A DNA stretch of 39,737 nucleotides from assembly GCA_023252195.1 (NCBI GenBank), contig JAHEXI010000029.1, positions 1-39,737 on the forward strand, read 5' to 3'. The translations under genes and the position numbers were made by a program. Of this stretch, positions 1 to 7,164 are shown one piece after another. How positions within the stretch are numbered: the first letter of the stretch is position 1; every line of letters begins with the position of its first letter. This DNA is from Pseudonocardiales bacterium. Lineage in GTDB: Bacteria > Actinomycetota > Actinomycetes > Mycobacteriales > Pseudonocardiaceae. Under the pieces are notes generated by a model. The model saw nothing but the letters and a program-made list of their open reading frames with translations, did no database searches and was not told the DNA's origin.

Positions 1-22
1 CCCAGTCCTCCACGAACAACAC
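1..22 (-). CDS. istA: istA transposase, first seven codons only
   Basis: A GTG start at 22 reads VLFVEDW, which matches the usual beginning of IS21-family IstA proteins in actinomycetes, where a VEDWAEIRRLH-like opening is common. The rest lies outside the window. The assignment rests on this short match and on the adjacent IS21-like terminal repeats. Confidence 0.5.
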
Positions 23-119
23 CCCTTCGTCCTCCCCAGCTCGGTGCGAGCCAGGATCGCGGCGCAAGGGGTCAAAATTCGGATGCCGCGCGGGGGTCAG
101 TTTTCACGTGCCGTCGACA
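1..119 (-). mobile_element. End of an IS21-family element, running off the left edge
   Basis: Read on the minus strand, the DNA begins with TGTCGACGGCACGTG at 119. It contains two related internal repeats, GGGTCAAAATTC near 69-80 and GGGTCAGTTTTC near 94-105, each followed by a GCCG-containing stretch. Multiple short repeats next to a TG...CA terminus are typical of IS21-family ends, where the transposase binds. Directly inside lies the start of an istA reading frame. The element must continue left of the window, so its other end and any target duplication cannot be seen. It belongs to a different subgroup from the IS21 copy at 5888-8828, because the terminal sequences do not match. The DNA from 120 to 238 shows nothing I recognise. 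Confidence 0.6.
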
Positions 120-238
120 ATTTGTAGCCGGAGCTGGTCTGTAAGCCGGATACAGCAGTTACTAACGACGTTTCCGTGCTCTGATTTCACAGACGGCCGA
201 TCTGCGGCATGCAGTGGATACCGGGAGTTGACCTGGCA

Positions 239-733
239 TTATTCTTGTTCGGCTGCCTGTTTAATGGCTTGCAGCGTTGCCGCCATGTTCCGTTCGTGCT
301 CGTTAAGACGGAAGGCGATGATGCTGTCCTCATGCTCAGGTGCCTGCGCGATCGCGTCGCTTAACCCCGATGGGCCGGGGCCCAGGACGGCGCGGTAACG
401 CAGGATGGTGCCCCCCGATCCGTCGGCAGCCAGCTGATAGCGCCAGGTGGCCGAGGCGTACTGCGGGTCTCCCACCGCCCACGCAAAGCTGACGCCAGGC
501 TCGGCCTCGCTCACCACCGACACGCTGGTCCACTGCTGGCCCTGGCGAATTTGGCGACCGCAGAATCGCGCCCCAACCACAGGCCCGTCAGCGCCGTCGA
601 TCCACTCGGCGCACACACACTCGCCACCCCAGTCCCCGACCCGAGTGATGTCACTGACCAGCGCCCACACCTTTCTCGGCGGGGCAGCCACACGACAACA
701 AACTTCCAGCGCGGGCAGCTCAGACAGCTCCAC
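239..733 (-). CDS. SRPBCC-family (polyketide cyclase/dehydrase-like) protein
   Basis: The product is a soluble protein of about 164 residues with the START/SRPBCC pattern. An N-terminal strand is followed by PPRKVWALVSDITRVGDW, a typical first helix of the fold. A central run of alternating strands includes WTSVSVVSEAEPG and FAWAVGDP, and a long C-terminal helix (RLNEHERNMAATLQAIK) closes the hydrophobic pocket. Family members bind lipids, polyketides or other hydrophobic ligands, and the ligand here cannot be told. I chose GTG at 733 because AGGA lies just upstream. An ATG at 775 would add 14 residues but has no visible ribosome site. The gene lies downstream of the membrane protein on the same strand, separated by a 180-bp gap with a hairpin, so it is probably transcribed separately. 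Confidence 0.75.
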   Translation of the reverse strand: MELSELPALEVCCRVAAPPRKVWALVSDITRVGDWGGECVCAEWIDGADGPVVGARFCGRQIRQGQQWTSVSVVSEAEPGVSFAWAVGDPQYASATWRYQLAADGSGGTILRYRAVLGPGPSGLSDAIAQAPEHEDSIIAFRLNEHERNMAATLQAIKQAAEQE

Positions 734-860
734 TTGATATCCTAACTTTCCCGGAAACGCTGGGTGTGGACGCATTCAAACAAGTGTTCGCGTACGGAAC
801 GGGAGCGGCAGCGACCAGCGCCATTGGGGGATGGCGGCGTTAGCAATAAAGCTATCCCAC

Positions 861-878
861 AGCACCGCGGACGGTGCT
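861..878. terminator. Hairpin between two minus-strand genes
   Basis: AGCACCG and CGGTGCT form a perfect 7-bp stem around a 4-base CGGA loop, just past the stop of the membrane-protein gene. No T-run follows in either direction. It could be a weak intrinsic terminator of the kind common in actinomycetes, or chance. Confidence 0.4.
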
Positions 879-914
879 AGAGGTCAAGCAGGTTCCGGCG
901 GCGCGCTCGGCTGC

Positions 915-1682
915 TTAGGCGGCCTGAGCACGGCTCGTCGAAGCGGGTGGCCGGATTGCGGCCAATGACGGGCGAGTGAGGATCTGCAACGCTGTGATGT
1001 GGATGATCACGCCGATGGGGACGAGGAAGGTGGGGATGAGGACCTCCGGCAGGACTGTCAGGGGGAGGGTGTTCGGCTGGGTGGTAAAGATTTGCAGGGC
1101 TACGGGGGCAGAGGTTAGGCCGAGTGTGATGGCCGTGACGAGGTCCAGTAGACCGAGGGTGTGGAAGATGATCCCCGGGCGGCGGTTGGCTGGGCGTTTC
1201 CACAGCGCGTAAGCGACGAATGGCGCAGCAAGCCCGATCGCCACATCACCGATCCCGGCGGGCAGCGCGAATTGTGCCGGTAACAGGTTTTGCAGGTACA
1301 ACGTGATAAATACGATACCGACGACTCGCCAACTGTTGGCCAGTGTGAGCAGCGCGAGCATCCGGGGATGAGCCAATGCGTCACGCACTGCGGGTATGCG
1401 CGTGAGCAACACGCCAGTGATGATTGGGATGGCCACCCCACCGGCGATGGCCGGCACAGCGCTGCTGGGACGGCCGAGGAACACCTCGGCGCCGCCCATG
1501 GCCGCGGCGGCAGCCAACCAGGCCGCCAGGATGGCGCCCACCCCCAGTGTTACGGCCAGAGCGCTCCGATGGTCTGATCCGTGTTGTCGCGCAGCGACAT
1601 AGCCGATCGCGGCCATCACGGCAACCACGATGATGCACAGCGTGACCGTGACCGCCGTGGCATAGCTCGGTATGGCGTTCAT
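915..1682 (-). CDS. Polytopic membrane protein of unknown function
   Basis: The 255-residue product is very hydrophobic, with about seven to eight predicted membrane spans. The first runs over residues 8-30 (VTVTLCIIVVAVMAAIGYVA). Others centre on VTLGVGAILAAWLAAAAAMGG, AIAGGVAIPIITGVLL, LLTLANSWRVVGIVFITLYL and the C-terminal LPEVLIPTFLVPIGVIIHI. There is no recognisable transporter or enzyme motif. The gene is divergent from an HxlR-type regulator whose intact paralogue lies at 4192-4653. HxlR proteins often control a neighbouring divergent gene, so this gene is a likely target of that regulator. An RBS-like AGAGGA lies upstream of the ATG. The beginning of a second copy, only a few codons long, remains at about 3928-3942. 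Confidence 0.7.
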   Translation of the reverse strand: MNAIPSYATAVTVTLCIIVVAVMAAIGYVAARQHGSDHRSALAVTLGVGAILAAWLAAAAAMGGAEVFLGRPSSAVPAIAGGVAIPIITGVLLTRIPAVRDALAHPRMLALLTLANSWRVVGIVFITLYLQNLLPAQFALPAGIGDVAIGLAAPFVAYALWKRPANRRPGIIFHTLGLLDLVTAITLGLTSAPVALQIFTTQPNTLPLTVLPEVLIPTFLVPIGVIIHITALQILTRPSLAAIRPPASTSRAQAA

Positions 1683-2050
1683 GGGATTCTGGTCCTCTTC
1701 TCGGCATGGATCTCATGCGAACAGCGAGGTGGCCACCCGGCGTGACGCTGCAGATCGACGCGGCGATGCGTTCCGCCACGCCGCAACCGGCGCCAGAGTC
1801 AAGGTCCATGATCACTGCCCTGTCCTGAGATTCGAACGAGTTTCTTGATGCAACTAACAGTAGAGGGAGTGAGTCCTGTCAAGCAACCCACTAGGTAACT
1901 TGCAGAGGAGAGGTGCATGAAGTGTTACTGCGGACCTATGACGACCAGGTGTGCTCCATAGCCCGCGCCCTGGAGGTGGTGGGAGAGCGCTGGAGTCTGC
2001 TCATCGTCCGGGATGCCTTGCTCGGACTGAGCCGATTCGAGCAGTTCCAA
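1670..2050. repeat. Copy 1 of a duplicated divergent regulator/promoter block
   Basis: This block and 3928-4325 are related. Both begin with the reversed start of the membrane-protein gene (ATGAACGCC here, ATGAACACC in copy 2), followed by a similar GGGATT..GTCCTCT stretch. Both have an intergenic region containing CAACCCACT and a GGAGAGGTG ribosome site, and then nearly identical HxlR codons. Copy 1 keeps the membrane gene and breaks the regulator. Copy 2 keeps the regulator and loses the membrane gene. Confidence 0.65.
1913..2050 (+). pseudogene. 5' fragment of an HxlR-family regulator
   Basis: From a GTG start the frame reads LRTYDDQVCSIARALEVVGE and then RWSLLIVRDALLGLSRFEQF. This is almost identical to the first 43 residues of the intact HxlR gene at 4192-4653. 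After the codons for FEQFQ the match stops abruptly in the middle of the winged helix. The wing, the second half of the DNA-binding domain and the dimerisation helix are missing, so no functional regulator can be made. The following bases match a different protein family in another frame, which marks a recombination or deletion junction at about 2050. Confidence 0.8.
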
Positions 2051-2226
2051 GGGGGCTGGAGATCGTCGTCGATTCCCACGAGCAGTACACCTACCACTTC
2101 GCCGGCCAACAGGTCCGCACCCTCACCCGCGCACTACCCTGCGGCGACTACGGCGTCACCGTCGACGGACGGCTGGTCGCCTCGGTCGAACGCAAGTCTC
2201 TGACCGAGTTCGTATTGCCGCTCACC
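2051..2226 (+). pseudogene. Fragment of an ERCC4-domain nuclease
   Basis: In the frame that follows the HxlR break the sequence reads LEIVVDSHEQYTYHF, GQQVRTLTRALPCGDYGV and SVERKSL. These are the hallmarks of the ERCC4 nuclease fold: the VDSxEQ strand, the LPxGDY strand and the V/E-ERKSL catalytic motif. Actinomycete ERCC4-domain proteins continue after ERKSL with a long helical region, which is absent here. The frame instead runs into the 3' end of the convergent NmrA gene at 2230. The fragment has no start or stop of its own. It is a relic captured when the HxlR copy was broken. Confidence 0.7.
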
Positions 2227-2229
2227 CGT

Positions 2230-3327
2230 TTACAACTTGCCCGTCCTCAAATCCGCACTGCTCTTAAGGATCGGAGAGTCGCTGCGCCAATTCTCCGGTT
2301 GGACCCTCTCCCAGAGACTTCCCTTGCCGAGCTCTTTTCCCACCTGGTCTTCTCGGCTGAACCACTGCTCAGCACTTCTAATCCTGTTGGGGTGAATTTC
2401 GTCGAGCAGAGCGTAATCTCTGGTGATGATTCCGTATTTCCATACATTCCAGAAGCCCGTGAAATTGTCCCGAAAGCTCATGGTGCTTTTGTCGTTGGGA
2501 TCGGCATTATATCCGGCAGGGAGATCAGCCGCCTCCTTCAGTGGACCGTTCCAATATGTGTCCAGATCAGTGTCGGTGTATTGTGCCGGATGCCCGGTGA
2601 TTTTCTCGAATGCCGCAGCCATATCGGTATAGGTCATGTGTTCGATAGCGACTTCGAGGTCCATGCCATTCGCCCGCTCTGGGTGGTCGAAGAGCCAGCG
2701 AACGTAGAATCCGCAATCTTCGAGAGCCACGTGGGGAACGGCTCCCTTGCCGAGAGGCACTCGCCACGTGACGACACCGTCCTCGATGGTGGGTGTCATG
2801 GGCGTGCCCGGTGAGATCACCATCTCGATGTAGGGACCCGAAGTGAAGACCGCTACTCCCATCCTGTCCCTGTTCTTTTCATTTTGAAACAGTACCCATT
2901 CGCCCATACGGCCTTTACCGTCATAATGGCCGGTGCGGAACCTGGAGTCGTAGCCGGATTTCTTGAGGGCGTAGTCAAGGTTTCCGTAGACGAAGAACTT
3001 GATTCCTTCTTCAATCGCTATCTCGTAACTGCGGATGGCCCAGTAGGTCTCGGTTTTCTCACCAGTGTTGAACCCGTCGATGTTGATGAATGCCCCGTCA
3101 CAGCCGCGAAATCCTTCCCGCAGCACGTCTTCGTCGGCGAATGACCCTTCGAGGATGGAGACGTTGCCGAGCGCGAGAAGGGCCTGGGCTCGGGGGGAGG
3201 TGGAATCGCGGGTGAGGACTCGAACGGAGTACTTCTTGTCGGCGACAAGAGCGCGGACGATGGGCATCCCTTGAGCCCCTGTGCCGCCGATGACGAAGAT
3301 GGTGGAGGTGGTGGTGTGAGAAGACAT
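2230..3327 (-). CDS. NmrA-like NAD(P)-binding protein
   Basis: The 365-residue product begins with a Rossmann strand and the glycine motif GGTGAQG (residues 14-20), the NmrA/HSCARG variant of GxxGxxG. A second strand (VRVLTRD) and the segment ILEGSFADEDVLREGFRGCD follow, where the acidic residue normally meets the ribose or adenine. There is no YxxxK catalytic pair, so it is more likely a redox-sensing or atypical reductase protein than a classical dehydrogenase. The C-terminal third (about 230-365) is longer than in the shortest family members. The ATG at 3327 follows directly on the motif-bearing N-terminus. The gene converges on the broken HxlR/ERCC4 relic, and its last codons abut that fusion. 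Confidence 0.8.
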   Translation of the reverse strand: MSSHTTTSTIFVIGGTGAQGMPIVRALVADKKYSVRVLTRDSTSPRAQALLALGNVSILEGSFADEDVLREGFRGCDGAFINIDGFNTGEKTETYWAIRSYEIAIEEGIKFFVYGNLDYALKKSGYDSRFRTGHYDGKGRMGEWVLFQNEKNRDRMGVAVFTSGPYIEMVISPGTPMTPTIEDGVVTWRVPLGKGAVPHVALEDCGFYVRWLFDHPERANGMDLEVAIEHMTYTDMAAAFEKITGHPAQYTDTDLDTYWNGPLKEAADLPAGYNADPNDKSTMSFRDNFTGFWNVWKYGIITRDYALLDEIHPNRIRSAEQWFSREDQVGKELGKGSLWERVQPENWRSDSPILKSSADLRTGKL

Positions 3328-3520
3328 GGCTTTGACTCCAGAGGTTGAGTACCCACACGATCAGTACGCGATGAGCGCGGCGTGTTCGAGACTGCGCAGA
3401 TCGTCAGTTCAGCTTTGCCTACCGGTGGGGTAGACGAAGGCCGCGGCCGAGCAGACTTGGCTGGGCGATGACACGGGTTCTTAGTCGCGGGTGACACGAG
3501 GCATTGCTCCTAGTGCCTCG

Positions 3521-3660
3521 TCAAGCAACGTAAGGCAGGTAATCGGGTAGCCGGATCTTGCGCAGCGTTTCCCGGCTGATGTCGATTCCGTTGATACGCA
3601 ACACGTCCCAAAGGCTTCGACAGGCTCCAGGTCGAGAACGGACACTTGACTTCGCGGGCT
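3521..3660 (-). pseudogene. IS630-type transposase fragment (helix-turn-helix region)
   Basis: On the minus strand one frame reads REVKCPFSTWSLSK and, after a one-base shift, the next reads LWDVLRINGIDISRETLRKI and LPDYLPYVA before a stop at 3521. The CPFxxWSLxKL and SxETLRxI signatures are those of the N-terminal DNA-binding region of IS630-family transposases. The catalytic DDE domain is missing. The bases upstream to 3930 show no further clear transposase sequence. This is a short, frameshifted relic. Confidence 0.5.
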
Positions 3661-3927
3661 GGATGGCTTACGCCGCTGACCCGTTTTCGCGGTGGCCGCT
3701 GGCACCCCCGTCCCGGGCGAACACCGTTCCGGCGGCATCCACTGCCAGTGTTTCCTGGGAAAGTCTGCGAATCAGATCGCGGCTGCGGATCCGGTACATG
3801 CCCGCTGTTCTGGTCACCCCCAGCCGTTTGGCCCACCACCGGTCCAGAGAGATCCAGTGATCGGCGCTTTAAGGTCCATCCCTGAGCATGATCGTGCAGG
3901 GCTCCGGAGACATCCCGGGACGCAGAG

Positions 3928-4325
3928 CTGCATACGGTGTTCATGGGATTGCTGTCCTCTCCTGGGCGTGGACGCATAGCGGTCGCCGGATTGACAGCGC
4001 AGCGATGGACTCACGTGGTGCGTCAGCCGGTGAGCAAGAACAACACCCCCGGACGGCAGCACGATCAACATCCATCATCACCACCCCACCGCCCCGCAAC
4101 CGGAGTGAGTTGCTTGACGAAACTGACACTACCGCTGTTAGTTCTTTCACGCAACCCACTCTGGTATCCTGGCTGTGGAGAGGTGAGTGACATGCTGGCG
4201 CGAACGTATGACGATCAGGTCTGCTCCATCGCCCGCGCACTAGAGGTGGTGGGCGAGCGCTGGAGTCTGCTCCTCGTCCGGGACGCCTTCCTGGGGCTGA
4301 GCCGTTTCGAGCAATTCCAGACAAG
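3928..4325. repeat. Copy 2 of the duplicated divergent regulator/promoter block
   Basis: This block is related to 1670-2050. The left edge keeps ATGAACACC on the minus strand, the first codons of a lost copy of the membrane protein. The intergenic part shares the GGGATT..GTCCTCT stretch, a CAACCCACT element and the GGAGAGGTG ribosome site. The right part is the intact HxlR gene. Short repeats of AACCCACT and GTTAGTT near 4132-4162 may belong to an HxlR operator, but I cannot define its limits. Confidence 0.6.
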
Positions 4326-4653
4326 TCTCGGCATCGGCCGCAACGTGCTCACCAACCGGCTTGGTCGGCTCGTCGAGGCCGGAGTGTTCGAGCGAATCCG
4401 CTACCAACAGCACCCCGACCGCTTTGACTACCGGCTTACCCCGATGGGCCGTCAGCTGCTCGTCCCTATCCTCGCCCTCATGCACTGGGGTGACGACCAT
4501 CTGGCCGAGCCGGCGGGCCCGCCTCGCCTCGCGCAGCACGCCGAGTGCGGCGGCGAGCTGCACGCCGCGCTGATCTGCCGGCAATGCCAATCGCCTGTCC
4601 CGGCCCACCAGGTGACCGTTGTCCCGGGACCGGGTCAGCACCCGCCCACATAA
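4192..4653 (+). CDS. HxlR-family winged-helix transcriptional regulator
   Basis: The 153-residue protein has the complete HxlR domain. CSIARALEVVGERWSLLLVR forms helices 1-2, FLGLSRFEQFQTSLGIGRNV leads into the recognition helix (about 37-56), and LTNRLGRLVEAGVFER and DRFDYRLTPMGRQL form the wing and dimerisation helix. The C-terminus carries CGG..C..CQ spacing (HAECGGELHAALICRQCQ), which resembles a small zinc-ribbon tail seen in some actinomycete HxlR proteins. The ATG at 4192 is preceded by GGAGAGG at a good distance, and an in-frame GTG lies three codons upstream. HxlR proteins often sense redox or electrophile stress and control a divergent gene. The divergent partner beside this copy has been lost, and the likely original target is the membrane protein at 915-1682. 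Confidence 0.85.
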   Translation: MLARTYDDQVCSIARALEVVGERWSLLLVRDAFLGLSRFEQFQTSLGIGRNVLTNRLGRLVEAGVFERIRYQQHPDRFDYRLTPMGRQLLVPILALMHWGDDHLAEPAGPPRLAQHAECGGELHAALICRQCQSPVPAHQVTVVPGPGQHPPT

Positions 4654-4950
4654 CCCGGACGCCCAGACCGCCGAGTCGAGACAAGCACAGCATCGTCATC
4701 GGCGGATTCCTTCCGCGCGGCCGCGATGAGCTCGCGCAGACCTGTGCCAAATACGCGAACGCCTCCGGAGACGACATTGATGTGGTCCCTTAGCACCGGG
4801 AACTCGTCGCCGTCTATGGCGACGCGGGCCAACGGCGGCCAACCCGCGTTCGGGGTGTGCGTACGCGACCCGCGGGCCCGTCGGGCACGCGAATGGGCAG
4901 CGTTGCGTTGCTGAGGGTGGTCAGGCTTGACCGCGGATTGGTGTCGTGGA
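4654..4950. other. Stretch without a confident gene
   Basis: No complete gene is visible. A minus-strand frame over about 4680-4850 reads VAIDGDEFPVLRDHINVV and GLRELIAAARKESADDDAV with reasonable codon bias, so a gene fragment is possible. It has no clear start and matches nothing I know. Confidence 0.3.
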
Positions 4951-5370
4951 TCAGAGGACGAGGGCGAGTTCGGCGAACGCCGCCGGGAGCTGGTGACTAG
5001 GGTTGGTGTGGGTGGCGATGTCGTAGTGGCCGCGGCGCAGGTTCTGCACGAACGCGTGCCCGGCACTGATCACGCGCACTGCCCGGCGATCTTGACATAG
5101 GTCTCATCCACACACCAGCGGTCTCCCGGCGAGTGACGGCACGGTCGAGCGGCGTCGATGAGTAGTGGGGTGAACCGCTGTACCCACCTGTAGATGGTGA
5201 CGTGGTCGACGTCAATGCCCCGCTCGGCTAGGAGTTCTTCTACGTCGCGGTAGGAGAGTCCGAAACGCAGATACCAGCGCACCGCCAAGGTGATCACCTC
5301 CGGCGGGAACCGGAAACCAGCGAACGCCGAGGACGCGACGGAGGGGACGACACAGCGAGCGGCTCTCATG
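4951..5370 (-). pseudogene. IS6-family transposase with internal deletion
   Basis: The N-terminal part reads FRFPPEVITLAVRWYLRFGL, SYRDVEELLAERGIDVDHVT, YRWVQRFTPLL and RWCVDETYVKIAGQ. This covers the zinc/HTH region and the first catalytic aspartate (VDET) of IS6/IS26-type DDE transposases. After KIAGQ the frame stops at 5070. A one-base-shifted frame then gives GHAFVQNLRRGHYDIAT and AFAELALVL with a stop at 4951, which is the usual C-terminus. About 110-120 residues containing the second D and the E of the DDE triad have been deleted at the junction near 5070. The copy cannot transpose. A second IS6 relic lies at 11859-12049. Confidence 0.8.
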
Positions 5371-5435
5371 CACCAAGCATGGCAACCGCTGCTCCTATCA
5401 CCGGACGCAACAGTGCCGTTACAGCTGGTCAGAGG

Positions 5436-5480
5436 TGGTGGCCAGGGGCGGGGTCGAACCGCCGACCTTCCGATTTTCAG
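5436..5480 (-). other. tRNA-Phe 3' fragment, attachment-site core
   Basis: Read on the minus strand, this is the last 45 bases of a standard actinomycete tRNA-Phe. CTGAAAATCGGAAGGTCGG covers the GAA anticodon loop and 3' stem, GGCGGTTCGACCCCGCC is the T-arm, and CCTGGCC is the acceptor strand, followed by A and an encoded CCA. Upstream of the anticodon loop the match ends: the bases give CCGAGTC where a 5' stem complementary to TCGGA is needed. The D-arm and acceptor 5' strand are absent. A tRNA cut at the anticodon loop is the normal result of integrase-mediated insertion into a tRNA gene, where the far end of the element carries a copy of the 3' half. It is not a functional tRNA. Confidence 0.85.
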
Positions 5481-5574
5481 GACTCGGGATAATAGTTCGC
5501 CAAATAGCGTCTGCGTCCGTGACCTGCATCGTCGCATTGATCTGAATGCCGATGAACGTGGACGAACGTAGGCG

Positions 5575-5597
5575 GATGAGACCAAGATGAGACCACC
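5575..5597. repeat. Paired repeat beside the tRNA-Phe att core
   Basis: GATGAGACCA occurs twice in tandem, one base apart (GATGAGACCA-A-GATGAGACCA), about 95 bp from the tRNA-Phe core. On the other strand this reads TGGTCTCATC twice. Paired direct repeats of this kind next to a tRNA-derived core look like integrase arm-binding sites. No integrase gene is left nearby. The rest of 5371-5887 holds no gene I recognise. Confidence 0.5.
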
Positions 5598-5887
5598 AGG
5601 ACTCGGGTGCCTCGCGGAAACCTTCGCCCGTGGCGGGGGCTGACAGGATTCGAGGTGCTTGCCCTGCTCTTCCCGCGTTCCCTCATACCCGGCCGGGCTC
5701 TGCGTCGCGTCGACGGTGTCAAGGGTGGCGCTGGCGCCATCGCGGAGCGACGCCTTAGGCGCTCTTGATGCCGGCGGGGCGACGTAGCACGATCCCGGGG
5801 ACTTGTGAGGGACCGAGATCCCGGTGACCCACCACCCTTTCGCAGCCGCTGGGGCCGATCCCGGAGGTCCTGTGACCTGATGTCGCG

Positions 5888-5905
5888 TGCCACGAGTAAG
5901 GGACC
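5888..5905 (+). repeat. IS21 terminal inverted repeat, left
   Basis: TGCCACGAGTAAGGGACC. The exact reverse complement occurs at 8811-8828. Confidence 0.9.
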
Positions 5906-6040
5906 GCCGTTTTGTCACCAGCTAGGGACCACTTCGGCGGTCGTGGGCCGTGTGCTGATCGTCGTGTAGGGGTCTGGGTGTCGTCAATGTTTGTCTTCGC
6001 GGTGTCGGCGGTCGGTGGTCTCCTTCGGTTGTCGCGGTGA

Positions 6041-6238
6041 TCAGTTGAGTCTGCTGTGTTCGGCGACTCGGCAGGCTGGGCTGCAGTAGCGGCGGGGTTG
6101 CCCGGGTCGGTCGAGCGGCATGTGGAAGGTGCGGTGGCAGAGCCATCGTTGGCAGCGGAGGACGAGGCAGCTGGGGTGGTTCGGGCAAGGTCCCGGAGCC
6201 CGGGTGGGGGTGTAACGATATTCGCGCTGCTCGCTCAT
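6041..6238 (-). CDS. Small cysteine-rich protein carried by the IS21 element
   Basis: The 65-residue product has paired cysteines in the order CPNHPSC, RCQRWLCHRTF and RRYCSPACRVAEHSR, which suggests one or two zinc-binding knuckles. Its ATG overlaps the istB stop as ATGA, so it is translationally coupled to the transposition genes. Small zinc-finger-like frames downstream of istB accompany some actinomycete IS21 elements, and their role is not established. Because it lies inside the inverted repeats it moves with the element. It could be an accessory DNA-binding factor or a passenger. I cannot assign a function. Confidence 0.6.
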   Translation of the reverse strand: MSEQREYRYTPTRAPGPCPNHPSCLVLRCQRWLCHRTFHMPLDRPGQPRRYCSPACRVAEHSRLN

Positions 6239-7056
6239 CGGCTGCCGTCTTGGGTGGTTGGGGGTTGGCTGATGCGGGGGCGTTGGCGTTGGCGGTAGCT
6301 TTCGCCTTCGACGACGAGTTCGAACGCGGCGGATTGCAGCCGGTCGAGCGCGGATTGGGCTAGCAGTGGGTCGGCCATCATGGTCAGCATCTCTGGGGGT
6401 TCCCGGTTTGAGGTGATGATTGTGGAGGTCTGGCGGTGGCGTTCCACGATCAGCTCGTAAGAGTCGCTGGTTTGCTCGGTGCCCAGCGGGTGCAGTGCCA
6501 GGTCGTCGAGGATTAATAGTTCGACGCGGTGCAGTTTGCGCATCTCTTCCTCGTGGGTGTGGTCGAGTCGGGCGGCGCGTAGTCGTTTGAACAGTTTGTC
6601 GGAGCGTTCGGTGTGCACTGTGTATTTGCGGCGGACCGCGGCGTGACCCAAGGCATTGGCTAGGAATGTTTTTCCCACTCCGACGGGTCCCATGATTAAA
6701 ACATTGTTCGCCTGGGTGAGGAATCGTAGTGAGCACAGCTCAGCCCACAGTGTCCGGTCGAACGCGACGGTGGTGGTGTCGTCCCAGGCTTCCAGGACCA
6801 TGGTCGGGTCCAGGTGCGCGGTGCGGGCGCGCAGCAGCGCGGCTTGGTGGTCGCGGCGGGTGACCTCGTCGGCGAAGAGCATCTCCACAAAGTCGTGATG
6901 GGGCAGGTGTTGGGTGCGGGCCAGGGCGAGGCGCTCGGGCAGGGTGTCGAGCAGTCGACCGAGCTTCAGTCGGCGCATCAGGCCCTTGAGCTCGGTGGAG
7001 ACCTCGACTCGTTGCGCGCTGACACCAGGCGCGGGGTTGGGGCGGACGGTCGTCAT
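6235..7056 (-). CDS. istB: IstB, ATPase helper of transposition
   Basis: The 273-residue protein has the DnaA/DnaC-like AAA+ core of IstB. A helical N-terminal region (ELKGLMRRLKLGRLLDTLPE) comes first. Walker A is GPVGVGKT at residues 123-130, and Walker B is LLILDDLAL at about 180-188. Sensor-like IITSNREP and a C-terminal DRLQSAAFELVVEGESYR, typical of the family, follow. IstB assembles on target DNA and activates the IstA transposase. The start overlaps the end of the original istA frame by a few bases, which indicates coupled translation. All key motifs look intact. Confidence 0.92.
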   Translation of the reverse strand: MTTVRPNPAPGVSAQRVEVSTELKGLMRRLKLGRLLDTLPERLALARTQHLPHHDFVEMLFADEVTRRDHQAALLRARTAHLDPTMVLEAWDDTTTVAFDRTLWAELCSLRFLTQANNVLIMGPVGVGKTFLANALGHAAVRRKYTVHTERSDKLFKRLRAARLDHTHEEEMRKLHRVELLILDDLALHPLGTEQTSDSYELIVERHRQTSTIITSNREPPEMLTMMADPLLAQSALDRLQSAAFELVVEGESYRQRQRPRISQPPTTQDGSR

Positions 7057-7164
7057 GAGGGCCGCCGCATCTGGCGCTCGGCGGGGGTGCCGGTCGCGAA
7101 CTCGCCGGCGTCGCGGACGAAGCGTCCGGCGGCGGGCACCACCTTCGAGACGGTGTTGGGTGCA

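Noticed and set aside
4635-5066. Minus-strand gene between HxlR and the IS6 relic
   Set aside because: Part of the frame has fair codon bias, but it runs into the IS6 tail, has no ribosome site and matches nothing known. It is kept only as a note.
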